Under the pieces are notes generated by a model. That model saw nothing but the letters and a program-made list of their open reading frames with translations, was not told where the DNA came from and ran no database searches. A program made the position numbers and the translations under genes. From assembly GCA_025677835.1 (NCBI GenBank), contig JAIXMR010000060.1, positions 92,284 to 156,283 of the forward strand: a stretch of DNA of 64,000 nt, written 5' to 3'. The stretch is from Sporodiniella umbellata (lineage: Eukaryota > Mucoromycota > Mucoromycetes > Mucorales > Rhizopodaceae). Positions 23,764-33,965 of the stretch are shown piece after piece. Position 1 is the stretch's first letter. Each line of letters starts with the position of its first letter.

Positions 23764-24622
23764 ATATCTTTTTGAAGAGGGGTTTTCTTCTTTTTTACTA
23801 TAAAAAAAAAAAAAAGAAAGAAAGTGGAGTGAAACACAAAAAGCAGACTTAAAAGGCTCTACTAAAAACCAATCCAATCAGATTGTGTTGGTAGATGAGT
23901 GTAGTTAATAACCTTAGCCAACAAGAGTCTTCTTTCTGCCTTTTAAGAAAAGTTTGAACACATACGCTGCAACTGTCAATACAGAGCACTGCCGCTTAAA
24001 TACATATAGTTCTGAGGACACCAATGGATAGCATGCACTGGCAGTTGAGAAAGTTTAATAGAGAGAGCATTATTTTAAAATTGAAAATCAGCCGGTGGGC
24101 GATCGAGTTAGCCACTTTAAGCCTGAGCTCTTTCGGGTACAGTTCACACTTTTGTCGCACCAATCAAACTCCATAATGAGGGGATTGAACTAAAAATCTT
24201 TTTCAACATCATGTAAATATACAGAAAGCTATCTATATCAGCATTTCTGTTTGCTTCATTGCACAGAACCTTAAAATAGCGAAATGTAAGTTATATTTAA
24301 CCCTTGACCAAAGCAAAGGACAATAGTCAATGTACCATCTGTAGAAAAAAGACTAAACTTATCGATGCAATTGAACCTACTATTAAAGAATTATTTGTTT
24401 TGCAGCTCAAAAAGACACCCCATGCACAGAAAAAACCCTAATAAAAACACAGACTGACCTCATGCTTCCAGTAAAAAAAAAAAAAAAAAAAAAAAAGAGG
24501 GCTGTGGGAGAAGGATTCACAGTCCGGCAGGAAGAAGCGAATTTGGTGGGGGGGAATAAGTAGAGTAGGTGTGGGCAGGAACCTTTGTTTCGTTCACTTC
24601 CCCAAACTTTTTAAAGTTCACG
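23764..24622. promoter_or_regulatory. Divergent region, RhoGAP / eEF2
   Basis: The 859-bp spacer includes an A-tract (24473-24496), a G-rich patch near 24545, and a telo-box-like AAACCCTAA (24433-24441). Possible short upstream exons of the RhoGAP gene could lie at its left edge. Confidence 0.4.
24433..24441 (+). promoter_or_regulatory. Telo-box-like AAACCCTAA upstream of eEF2
   Basis: AAACCCTAA lies 182 bp before the eEF2 ATG. Such telomere-repeat-like boxes drive translation-factor and ribosomal genes in several fungi and plants through Myb/Tbf1-type proteins. A single copy gives weak support. Confidence 0.3.
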
Positions 24623-27388
24623 ATGGGTAAGCTGAGAGAATAGGATGGATGGATGGATGGATGAATAGAACTAACAGTTGTACGATATATATTTGCATTC
24701 CAAACTACACCATTTTTTCTTTTATTTTTTTTTATTTTACTGTGATGATTTATAGTTGTAAGTAGTGAATGCAGAGTAGTGTGGTTGATGCTAATTTTAT
24801 GAATTACAGAATTTCAGTATCGAAGAAATTCGTGATTTGATGAACAAGGTCAGCAATGTCCGTAACATGTCTGTCATTGCTCACGTCGATCACGGTAAGT
24901 CCACCTTGTCTGACTCTTTGGTCTCCAAGGCTGGTATTATCTCCTCGGGTCGTGCTGGTGAAGCCCGTTATATGGATACCCGTAAGGATGAAATTGAACG
25001 TGGTATTACCATCAAGTCTACTGCTATTTCCATGTACTTTGAAATGAAGCCTGAAGATATCACTGAAATCCAAAACCAAAAGACTGACGGTAACGCTTTC
25101 TTGATCAACTTGATCGATTCCCCTGGTCACGTTGATTTCTCTTCTGAAGTCACTGCTGCCCTTCGTGTTACCGATGGTGCTCTTGTTGTTGTTGATTGTA
25201 TTGACGGTGTGTGTGTGCAAACCGAGACTGTGTTGCGTCAAGCTTTGGGTGAACGTATCAAGCCTGTGATTTGTCTTAACAAGATGGATCGTGCCCTTTT
25301 GGAACTCCAATTGGACAAGGAAGAACTTTACAACGTAAGATGATCTAAGAATGAGTTTATTCAAGGTATTGACCTTTTCCCCTTTAGTCTTTCGCCCGTA
25401 CCATCGAATCCGTCAACGTCGTTATCTCCACCTACGTTGATGAAGCCCTTGGTGACTGTCAAGTTTACCCCGAAAAGGGTACCGTTGCCTTCGCCTCTGG
25501 TCTTCACGGCTGGGGTTTCACTCTTCGTCAATTCGCTAACCGTTACGCCAAAAAGTTTGGTGTTGACAAGACCAAGATGATGGGCAAGCTCTGGGGTGAA
25601 AACTACTTCAACCCCAAGACCAAGAAGTGGTCCACCAAGGCCACAGATGCCGATGGTAAGCCTCTTGAACGTGCTTTCAACATGTTTGTTTTGGACCCCA
25701 TCTACCGTATCTTTGATTCTATCATGAACTTCAAGAAGGAGCAAACCGCCACTCTTTTAGAAAAGTTGGAAGTCTCTTTGACTGGTGATGAAAAGGATTT
25801 GGAAGGCAAGGCCCTCTTGAAGGTCGTTATGCGTAAGTTCTTGCCCTGTGGTGATGCTCTTTTGGAAATGATCTGTATCCACTTGCCCTCCCCCTTGACC
25901 TCTCAACAATACCGTATGGCTCTCCTTTACGAAGGTCCCAACGATGATGAATGTGCTGTTGGTATCAAGAACACCGATCCCAACGGTCCCCTTATGTTGT
26001 ACGTCTCCAAGATGGTGCCTACCTCTGATAAGGGTCGTTTCTATGCTTTCGGTCGTGTTTTCTCTGGTACTGTCCGTGCCGGTATGAAGGTTCGTATCCA
26101 AGGCCCCAACTACGTGCCTGGCTCCAAGACCGATTTGGCCGTCAAGTCCATCCAACGTACTGTGCTTATGATGGGTCGTAACGTCGAAGCCATTGAAGAC
26201 TGCCCTGCTGGTAACATTATCGGTTTGGTAGGTGTCGATCAATTCTTGGTCAAGTCTGGTACTATCACCACCTCTGAAGTTGCCCACAACATGAAGGTTA
26301 TGAAGTTCTCTGTCTCCCCTGTCGTGCAAGTAGCTGTCGAAGTCAAGAACGCTAACGATCTCCCCAAGCTTGTCGAAGGTCTTAAGCGTCTTGCTAAATC
26401 CGATCCCTGTGTTTTGACCTTCACTTCCGACTCTGGTGAACACATCGTTGCCGGTGCTGGTGAACTTCACTTGGAAATCTGTTTGAAGGATCTCGAAGAA
26501 GACCATGCCCAAGTGCCTCTCAAGACCGGTGATCCCGTTGTGCAATACCGTGAAACTGTCACTGCCGAATCCACCATCGACTGTCTTTCCAAGTCTCCCA
26601 ACAAGCACAACCGTATTTACATGCGTGCTGCTCCCTTGAATGAAGAATTGGCTGATGAAATCGAAGATGGCAAGATCTCTGCCAAAGACGACTTCAAGAC
26701 CCGTGCTCGTGTCCTTGCCGACAAGTACGAATGGGATGTGACTGAAGCCCGTAAAATTTGGTGTTTCGGTCCTGATGGTACTGGTCCCAACGTGATGGTA
26801 GATATCACCAAGCAAGTACAATACCTCGGTGAAATCAAGGATTCTTGTGTTGCTGCCTTCCAATGGGCTACCAAGGAAGGTCCTGTCGCTGAAGAAAACC
26901 TCCGTGGTTGTCGTTTCAACATTTTGGATGTCACTCTTCACGCTGATGCCATCCATCGTGGTGGTGGACAAATCATCCCCACCTGTCGTCGTGTTGTCTA
27001 CGCCTCCGTTCTTACCGCCACCCCCGGTATTCAAGAACCCGTTTACTTGGTTGAAATTCAATGTCCTGACTCTGCTATCGGTGGTATCTACTCTTGCCTC
27101 AACAAGCGTCGTGGTCAAGTCTTCTCTGAAGAACAAAAGCCTGGTACCCCCATGATGACCGTCAAGGCTTACTTGCCCGTCAACGAATCTTTCGGTTTCA
27201 ACGCTGATCTTCGTGCCGCCACTTCCGGTCAAGCCTTCCCTCAAGCCGTCTTTGATCACTGGCAAATCATGTCCGGTAACCCTTGTGAAGAAGGTAACAA
27301 GGTGTACGACATCATTCGTACCGTCCGTAAGAGAAAGGGTCTCTCTGAAGATATCCCCGGCCTTGACAAATACTATGACAAGCTTTAA
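24623..27388 (+). CDS. Translation elongation factor eEF2
   Basis: Model: exon 1 ATGG (24623-24626), a 2-nt exon TT (24756-24757), then 24810-25334 and 25388-27388, total 2,532 nt and 843 residues, the size of yeast eEF2. This restores the conserved start [13 protein letters not shown]. The G domain shows AHVDHGKST (G1), TIKST (G2), DSPGHVDF (G3) and NKMD (G4). The [10 protein letters not shown] segment holds the Thr phosphorylated by eEF2 kinase in other species. Domain IV has [16 protein letters not shown], whose HRGGGQ histidine becomes diphthamide. It catalyses ribosomal translocation in the cytosol. Extreme codon preference marks very high expression. Intron 1 contains five GGAT repeats. 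Confidence 0.95.
24643..24662. repeat. (GGAT)5 repeat in eEF2 intron 1
   Basis: Five GGAT units lie just after the first donor site. A shorter GGAT run (ATCC at 21723-21734) sits in the first intron of eS6 in the same sense orientation. Confidence 0.85.
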
Positions 27389-27504
27389 ATCTCTTTCGAA
27401 GCAAGCTGTAGTTAACTAAGAGGTTTTATTCTATATATAAGCCATTTGTATAAAAATAATAAACAAGACACGTTCACAAGTCATTATAAAAAGAATCATT
27501 GGAA

Positions 27505-27606
27505 TAAAAGGTTATATATTTATATAGTTATGTATATATATACATACATATGTGAGTAGAAAGATAGCGATATGAATATATATATATATATGTGTGTGTA
27601 TATGGG
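27505..27606. repeat. TA-rich simple repeat between convergent genes
   Basis: TATATA, TACATA and TGTG repeats lie in the 266-bp gap between the stop codons of eEF2 and the WD40-like gene. Likely 3' UTR or terminator sequence for both genes. Confidence 0.6.
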
Positions 27607-27654
27607 TTATATATTAATGTGAAATGAGTGTTTTAAAGTACATAGAGAGTGTGT

Positions 27655-29601
27655 CTAGTGACTGGCTAGGTTGTGGCAATTGGCAGTGATTTTCTGGCGC
27701 AGGAATTCGGGCAGCTGGTTCCATTTCTGCTCCCATTGCAGCCTTTTTTCAGTCTGGAAAGAGCTTCTTCTTTTTCTTTTTCGAGAGTGTTTTTCTATGG
27801 TAGCGAGAGCACTTTGACTGGTGATCTTTTCAAGCGTGTCCACACGGCTAAAAGATTTCATAAAACGGTAGGCTAGTACTCGTTTTTTGGTCGAGACGTA
27901 GATATATTTTCCATCTTTGGACCATTGGATGCCATTGATTTTGGCCAATATCCTAAGTTTCTTGTTTTCCTCACCTCGAAAGGAAACCATCGTGATTTCT
28001 TGTCGAGCGACCAGGTCCAGTGTATGATAAACTGACTCACTGCTATGAGAAAGACAGGAAGGGTTACATGTATGCAGCAGTTGGTCGACAGAGACAGTCT
28101 TCTCCGGGTTGTAAATAGAGATAGCCTGGGTCAGATCGACAGTATGGAGATAACCATAACGGTTGGTGAACGCCAGGATGCCCTCGTATTCAGGATGAAA
28201 TTCTACAGCGTAGGTATAGCCTGCCGAGTCGATACGATAGAGAATTTCGAGAGTAGGGTAAGTACGCCAGACGAGAACAAAGTTGTGTGTATCCGAGGTA
28301 TGAGCAAAGTACAGCGAAGACTTACTCCAGGAGATGTGTTGTGAGGAAAAAGGACTGGAAGGATTGCATAGGATGTCATAAGGAATCACTGTTTTCTTGG
28401 GACTGGTGAACGAGAGTTGTTTGTCCGTATGAATGAGCGTAAGGCGAAATAAACAGGCGTCGTCGCCCACACAGACAAGTTGTTGCCCGTCTGGGCTGAG
28501 TTTGGCATCGTTGATAGGTACTCGATCAAAGGAGCGGATGTGTTGCAGGAGGCTCACGCTTGAATGACTGTCGGGATGCTTGGGTAATTCATAGACCAGG
28601 ACGCCGGCATCGTTCATACAGGCAATGAGCAAGTATCTGTAATTATCCCTGTGTGTGACTCGTACGATTTGGATAGCGTTTGTCATGAGCATCACGTTGT
28701 TTTTTCCTTTGAACTTGGTTCCCCAAATCTTGGTAGGCTCTCGATCCATACAACAATAGACCTCAAACTCACCTTCAATCCCACCCACGGCCATGTAGCC
28801 ATACTTTTCAGCCAGACAGAGCGCTTCAAAGGAGAGAGGGAGATAGGCGTCTTTGGAGAGGGTGATAGGGAACTGGGCTCTTTTAAGGTATTTTGTGTAA
28901 GGAAGGAAGTTTAAGGTATCTACAGGATCTTCTTTGGAATGCATAGTTGATTGAGTGGTGGGTGCAAGTGAAACCGAGGCGTGGGTTTCACAGAACAATG
29001 ATGAATGGGTGAGGGATGAGTTTGATTTACAATGTGTTTCGGTGTTGAGGATGTCTTGCTCACTTTCAAGCCAAGTGGTGCTTTGTAGCTTTTGTTTGTG
29101 ATGATGGTCTACTTTTCCAGCCCTGTTGGAAGGGTTTCCGCAGCTGATGATTCTATCTCGGTAGATTGCAAGCAGCTTCTCTGATATACCATAGTCCGAT
29201 AGAACCAGGCACAACGAGGCGGCAGACTGGTCATGGTTTGTAGTGGTGCAGGAATAAGGCAGCTGAAGAGGCCAACCTTTTCCTTTCTTGTAAAAGCTAC
29301 TACTCTTGCTCCAGAAGGCTGTGGTATCTAACACTTTCTTTCTTTTTTTTACAAAGCTGGTCAGCTTCATATCGTTCGATTCCCAAGTAAAATCGTTTGT
29401 GCTGTACGGATCCTCATCCCACATATCAAAGCCGTTATGGCAAGACGAGTCTGATAACTCGGAGCAATCTGAGTCTGCATCTTGGTCGCCCCGGTAATTT
29501 GGCTCTCTGGGCCCAATGTATTCGTAGTCTAACGAATAATCGGATTCCCCATCGTCATCGGCGGATATCACACCCAAAACATTATTTTCATGATTCGCCA
29601 T
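27655..29601 (-). CDS. WD40/beta-propeller-like protein, possible DUF2415 type
   Basis: Intronless, 648 residues. The first 90 residues are very acidic (DDDGES, DQDADSDCSELSD). The remainder looks like a degenerate beta-propeller: AVGGIEGEFEVY, INDAKLSPDGQQLVCVGDD, YAVEFHPEYEGILAFTNRYG and IQWSKDGKYIYVST are blade-like strands. A basic tail (EKHSRKRKRRSSF) could be a nuclear localisation signal. The FHPEYEGILAFTNRYGYLHTVD block resembles fungal proteins annotated DUF2415, which include the budding-yeast Gid11 substrate receptor, but I make that link from general resemblance only. If true it would act in GID ubiquitin-ligase targeting. The beta-propeller call is firmer than any function. Confidence 0.7.
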   Translation of the reverse strand: MANHENNVLGVISADDDGESDYSLDYEYIGPREPNYRGDQDADSDCSELSDSSCHNGFDMWDEDPYSTNDFTWESNDMKLTSFVKKRKKVLDTTAFWSKSSSFYKKGKGWPLQLPYSCTTTNHDQSAASLCLVLSDYGISEKLLAIYRDRIISCGNPSNRAGKVDHHHKQKLQSTTWLESEQDILNTETHCKSNSSLTHSSLFCETHASVSLAPTTQSTMHSKEDPVDTLNFLPYTKYLKRAQFPITLSKDAYLPLSFEALCLAEKYGYMAVGGIEGEFEVYCCMDREPTKIWGTKFKGKNNVMLMTNAIQIVRVTHRDNYRYLLIACMNDAGVLVYELPKHPDSHSSVSLLQHIRSFDRVPINDAKLSPDGQQLVCVGDDACLFRLTLIHTDKQLSFTSPKKTVIPYDILCNPSSPFSSQHISWSKSSLYFAHTSDTHNFVLVWRTYPTLEILYRIDSAGYTYAVEFHPEYEGILAFTNRYGYLHTVDLTQAISIYNPEKTVSVDQLLHTCNPSCLSHSSESVYHTLDLVARQEITMVSFRGEENKKLRILAKINGIQWSKDGKYIYVSTKKRVLAYRFMKSFSRVDTLEKITSQSALATIEKHSRKRKRRSSFQTEKRLQWEQKWNQLPEFLRQKITANCHNLASH

Positions 29602-32600
29602 ATGCGGCGCTCGTTTATAATTTATTAATACAAATAAAAAGAAAAGAAAAAAGAAAAAAGAAAAAAAAAGAAAACAAAAAAATATATAGAAAAAAACAAA
29701 AAATTAAGAGATTAAGAAAATAATTATTAAAAACCTCTCTCTCTCTCTCTCTCTCTCAGAATAAAAGTAGAAAAAAATCCAAAAAAAAAAAAAAAGGAAA
29801 AACAAAGTCTAATTTTTAAACTAAAAAAAATAGGAAAAAGTTGAACAATGAGAATAAAGAACCTTTTTTTGTATCCCAGCCCCTTTTTTCTTTGTGTTAA
29901 GAATCTTAGACTTGGCATCTACTTTGTCAAACCAGATACGCCTAAAATGGGGACAAAGGCTACAATGGACAGCAACCTTCCACAAACAAACAAAAAATAA
30001 GTTCTTCGCAGTAAGAAACCAATGCGCACAAGCCTAAATGTTTGTTGCTGCAGGTCCAAATATTAGATAGTGTTACTAGAAAAATTTAAGAGAACCCCGG
30101 ATAGGCGGGAAGTACGAATCTATTTCATTTCAGGCACATAAAAAACAAAATAAGAAAGATTTTCAACAAACGAATTATAGCCTTTCAATCAAGTGATGTG
30201 CTAATAAATATTCTCGAAAGAAACTTCTCGTCTTTTTATATATAAAAGGCCGTTTTCAGAACTTTTTTTCTTTTCCCACAGCTATTTAGAACAAAAAAGC
30301 GAGTGCACTGAGTTAGCAATACACGTCAATAGTATCGTACATTTGCTCTTTGCAACAAACGATTCCGTTAGAAAACAGACCAAGGAAAGCACTGCTCTAT
30401 AAAAACAAACATTTCTAAAATATATGGGTCGCTTTATTACATAATTAAATTGAGATCAAATATTCAACGTTAATGAATGTTGTGTTCAAAAAAAAACTCC
30501 TCCCCACATCTTTTCACAGCACTCCACCTCTCCCCCTTATTCTGCTACTGTCTCTTTCGCTATCTATTTTTCTTTAAGACTGTTTCGCTATGTGATACGC
30601 GATGTACTCCACGAGAAAAGCATGCTCTTGTCAGACTCAGAAAAAAAATGCATTATATCGTCTTCATTCAGAGATTGTTTTGTATCACGCACAGTAATAA
30701 TAATAAAGACAGCGGTCAATATTAGAGTACGTTTGAGAGACAGGCGAAATATTCAATTAACAATTTAGGAGGTAGCTCACAAAAGATGACTGGAAAAGTG
30801 ACATTATTCTTTGTTTAATGGATCGCTTTGGATGCTAATGCCAGTGGTGCAGAGGGCTTAGCTATTCTGTTTGTTTTTTTGTTCTTGATGGACGTGACTG
30901 ATGTAGCTCAATAGAACTGTTTGCTAAACTCGGAACGACTTCAGGGCTGCCATATTCATCTTCAGGAGTAACCCCAAAAAAAAAAAAAAAATCTTCGGAA
31001 ACACAAGACACTTTTTGCTCTTTGGCTATGCTCGGCATTTTAAGAGCATCTCACTCAAAAGCTTACTTGTAGTCGGCCAGACTGAAAACTCCATTTGTCA
31101 CTTTTTTCAAAACAAAGCCAATGTCTTCCGTTTTCTTTGGTTCAAATAGGCACGATGAGACTAGCATCGATTTCCTGGCAGAAACAAAGGCAATGATGAT
31201 ATTCGGAGAAACAAGTATATTTGGGTTTATAAAACAAGCTGAGGTTGTGCTAACTAACTATAACATGCAAACTTTTTTTTTTTTTTTTTTGCAAGTCTCT
31301 TAAGACAAATGTTGCTCCGATCAAGTAACTGCTCGTGTCAGCCAAGTTTTGAGTTCCTTATCGCCCACTGCTTTAAGGGATGGAACGAATTGAGAATCAC
31401 TACTTCCTAATATATAAAAATGTATACTTTACTGGTCTTTAGTCAACAAAGTAACATAATATAACTAAAAAAAAAAGGAGAACAATTAGCTGTTCTAAAA
31501 CAAAAACAAACACAGTTTCAAATAATTCAGAGCCAACACGTCTGTATTACAGATTGTCAAATATTAATAAGAATAATGGACTCACATTGAAAGAGTCACT
31601 CCGTTGTAGCACTTTTGAAAATAAGTTCAGTCTAAATACGCAAATCGAAAAACTACATAAACAAATCTAATCTCGATTTCAATATCAAATTAAATCGAAA
31701 AAAAAAAAAAGGAAAAAGCAGAACAAGTTGAGTTTGTTAGATAAGAGTCTCCTCTCGCGCGTATTCTACTGGAAGTTGCAGGAGAAAGGAAAAGGGGACA
31801 TACATTTATAAACAGAGCCTGCGTAAATTTGAAAGCAATCTGATAGCAAGAAAAAAAAAAAACCAAATGCTTGCTATAGTCTATTAAAGTCAACAATCTA
31901 AAACTCTTCCTTTTGGCAACTATGACATACAACGCTCTTGTTGATCAACTCATTGTGCATTGACTTTTCTACCTTCCAACGTCTTTTGCCTCAATATAAA
32001 GCAAAATGCAACGTGTTCTAAAAAAGCCTCTATAAATGAATCCATAAACAGACACGTTGATATTTTAAGGCGTTTGTACCTTTTTTTTTTTATGAGGATC
32101 GGTTTTGTTTATTGGCGTTATGAGTACTAACATCTCTAAAAGATAATTCCCTTTTCAAAGAACTTAGTGTAGATTCACTTAATCTTATATATATATACAT
32201 AAGAAGGCAGCGTTTACATCATGTCCGAAAGGAGCTTAGTGAGAAACAAGAGTCTTTTCTTTTTCACTGATAAACTCACTAAATTTAAGGAGCTTCTCCT
32301 TCGCATATGATAGAATATTTATAAAACGGTGCATTCAATGATGCACGGCACTAAATCAAAAAAAGAATAGCTAAGCTCAAGATTTTTAGTTTTGTTTTGC
32401 TGTTATTATTTACTATATGAATAATAAAACCAAATAGAGCGCCATCCTGGACGGTAATGACAATAACTATTTAACTAAAAAATAGAGAAAAAAATAAAAG
32501 TACACAACTGCACATCGAAAAATCTATAGAGAAAGGTACCTGCAATATTAACAAAGGATGAGAATACAGACTGTGAACTTTGGGTCCAAAGAAACACGTA

Positions 32601-32697
32601 GAGAAATGACCACATTAAAATTTCAAAGACCGAGAGTCAAATTCTAAAAAGGGGAAATTCGCAAACACTCATTCTTTGAGTTCAAAGTGATTACAAA
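29602..32697. other. 3.1-kb gene-poor spacer
   Basis: This AT-rich stretch has scattered short open frames, none with a recognisable domain or plausible splicing. It includes a CT run at 29735-29757 just upstream of the WD40-like gene, and A/T tracts. I saw no tRNA B box, no long repeat pair and no transposon motif. It may hold regulatory sequence or an RNA gene that cannot be recognised by eye. Confidence 0.5.
29735..29757. repeat. (CT)n microsatellite
   Basis: About 11 CT units, 134 bp upstream of the WD40-like gene start codon (on its coding strand a GA run). Confidence 0.85.
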
Positions 32698-33258
32698 ATG
32701 GCTTGCAAGGCGGTTCTATTAGACCCTTACTTTGAAGGCGAACTTTGTTTACGTAAAGCAAAGTTTTTGATATGTTCTGATCCAATAGAAGGTTTTATTC
32801 ATCCAAGATGTGGAACACATTCAAAAAACGATCCAGAACGAATACGATATAGAGAAGGTCATGTAGAGTTTACGGAGAAGCTTGCCGAAAAAGAAAAGCT
32901 GGCGGAAGAAGAGGAGGAAGAAGAGGATCCTGAAGCAGCAGCTAGGGCTGATGACCTGCTGAAGAAGCTAGCAGACCCAGAATGTAAAACACGAATTCCA
33001 GACGTGGTTCTCCTATTGTGCAATGAAATGGATTGCTTAAACTATGACATGGCTAAAGCGATAAAAAGAGGGTAAGTTCAGTAACCCCAGTTCTTTTCTG
33101 ACTTTTGTATACAATCTTTTAGAGAAGAACTCTTTAACATTCCAGCGGACAGTGAAGCATACAAAGAATTTTTGGATCAATATTCAGATTGGGAAGATGA
33201 ACCAACATATCCTCCCAGACTTACGCCAGATCCCCAAAAAGCGGTACTCGACCCATAA
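32698..33258 (+). CDS. Acidic protein of unknown function, 169 aa
   Basis: Two exons (32698-33071, 33123-33258) sum to 510 nt. I do not recognise the family. The first 55 residues contain several cysteines and a histidine (ACK, ELCLRKAKFLICSD, HPRCGTHS), which could form a small metal-binding or disulfide unit. A charged helix rich in Glu/Lys follows with seven consecutive glutamates, then a Leu-rich segment with two more Cys (LLLCNEMDCL), and a C-terminus with YSDWEDEPTYPPRLTP. No signal peptide or membrane segment is visible. The intron is 51 bp with proper GT-AG ends and preserves frame, and codon use looks genuine, so the gene itself is fairly safe. Confidence 0.7.
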
Positions 33259-33965
33259 TAACTACTGGAAAATGCAACCATGATGTATACCTGAAAAACT
33301 TTTGTTTTCATTCCCTACTTTTGTTCTGCTTTACTGTGAATCAATTAGCTCAAATTTACCAACTTGCATGCATACTAAAAATAAAAATAGCAGACGCTTT
33401 ACAATTGCCCACAATACGAACAGCCAAACAGTATATCTTGTTTGAAACTTTGTATCAGTCCTTTCAAATTCACAGTTGCTTTAATAGCTATCAAAGACAA
33501 AATAAATGAGAAGGCGTATAGTATCGTTTTCAGTATTCTGCCTTTTGAAATTATATTCTGTTGATTTTGTGACACAAAGTTGTGAGGCCCCAAATCTTTA
33601 GCTGTACAATTCCCTCTGTTGGCAACTAAATCCGAAAAAAAAAAAAAAAAAAAACCAATGCTATAAATCCATAACAGTATAGTGGGTTGGCTGTTGCTTC
33701 TTAAAAGATTGAATTGGCTTGATGGTTTTGAACTTGAGACTAAAAAGACTGTCTGTAAAATGCCTATTGTCTGACGTCATCTTACAGTCACAAAGACCGT
33801 CCACTTCTGTGCCTTGCTTAACTTTTTTTCTACTTGAAAGGTTTAAGCTTCCACAAAAAAAAAAAAAAAGAGTACAAACGCGCTTACAATAATAGACTCT
33901 TTTTTTTTTTTTTTGGTTGCTGTGGTACCCCCTTTGTCTTTTTCTTTTCTCAACTCTTATGTACT
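33259..33965. other. Spacer with poly-A/T tracts
   Basis: The 707-bp spacer between two rightward genes contains A-tracts at 33635-33653 and 33855-33869 and a T-tract at 33900-33914. The frame of the PPR gene stays open upstream through these tracts, but that extension is low-complexity and I exclude it. Confidence 0.5.

Noticed and set aside
24088..24185. tRNA-like GTTCAATCCC on the minus strand
   Set aside because: The spacing to any A box is wrong and the acceptor and anticodon stems do not pair.
25757..27265. 502-codon open frame antisense to eEF2
   Set aside because: It mirrors a highly codon-biased gene; the restricted codon set of eEF2 removes stops from the opposite strand. No domain is recognisable.
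30895..30975. A-box-like TAGCTCAAT sequence suggesting a tRNA
   Set aside because: No B box (GGTTCGAATCC type) follows and no cloverleaf can be folded.
33834..33965. Upstream extension of the PPR gene
   Set aside because: The extra frame runs through A15 and T15 tracts and encodes Lys/Phe runs; the Arg-rich start at 33966 makes a better targeting peptide.
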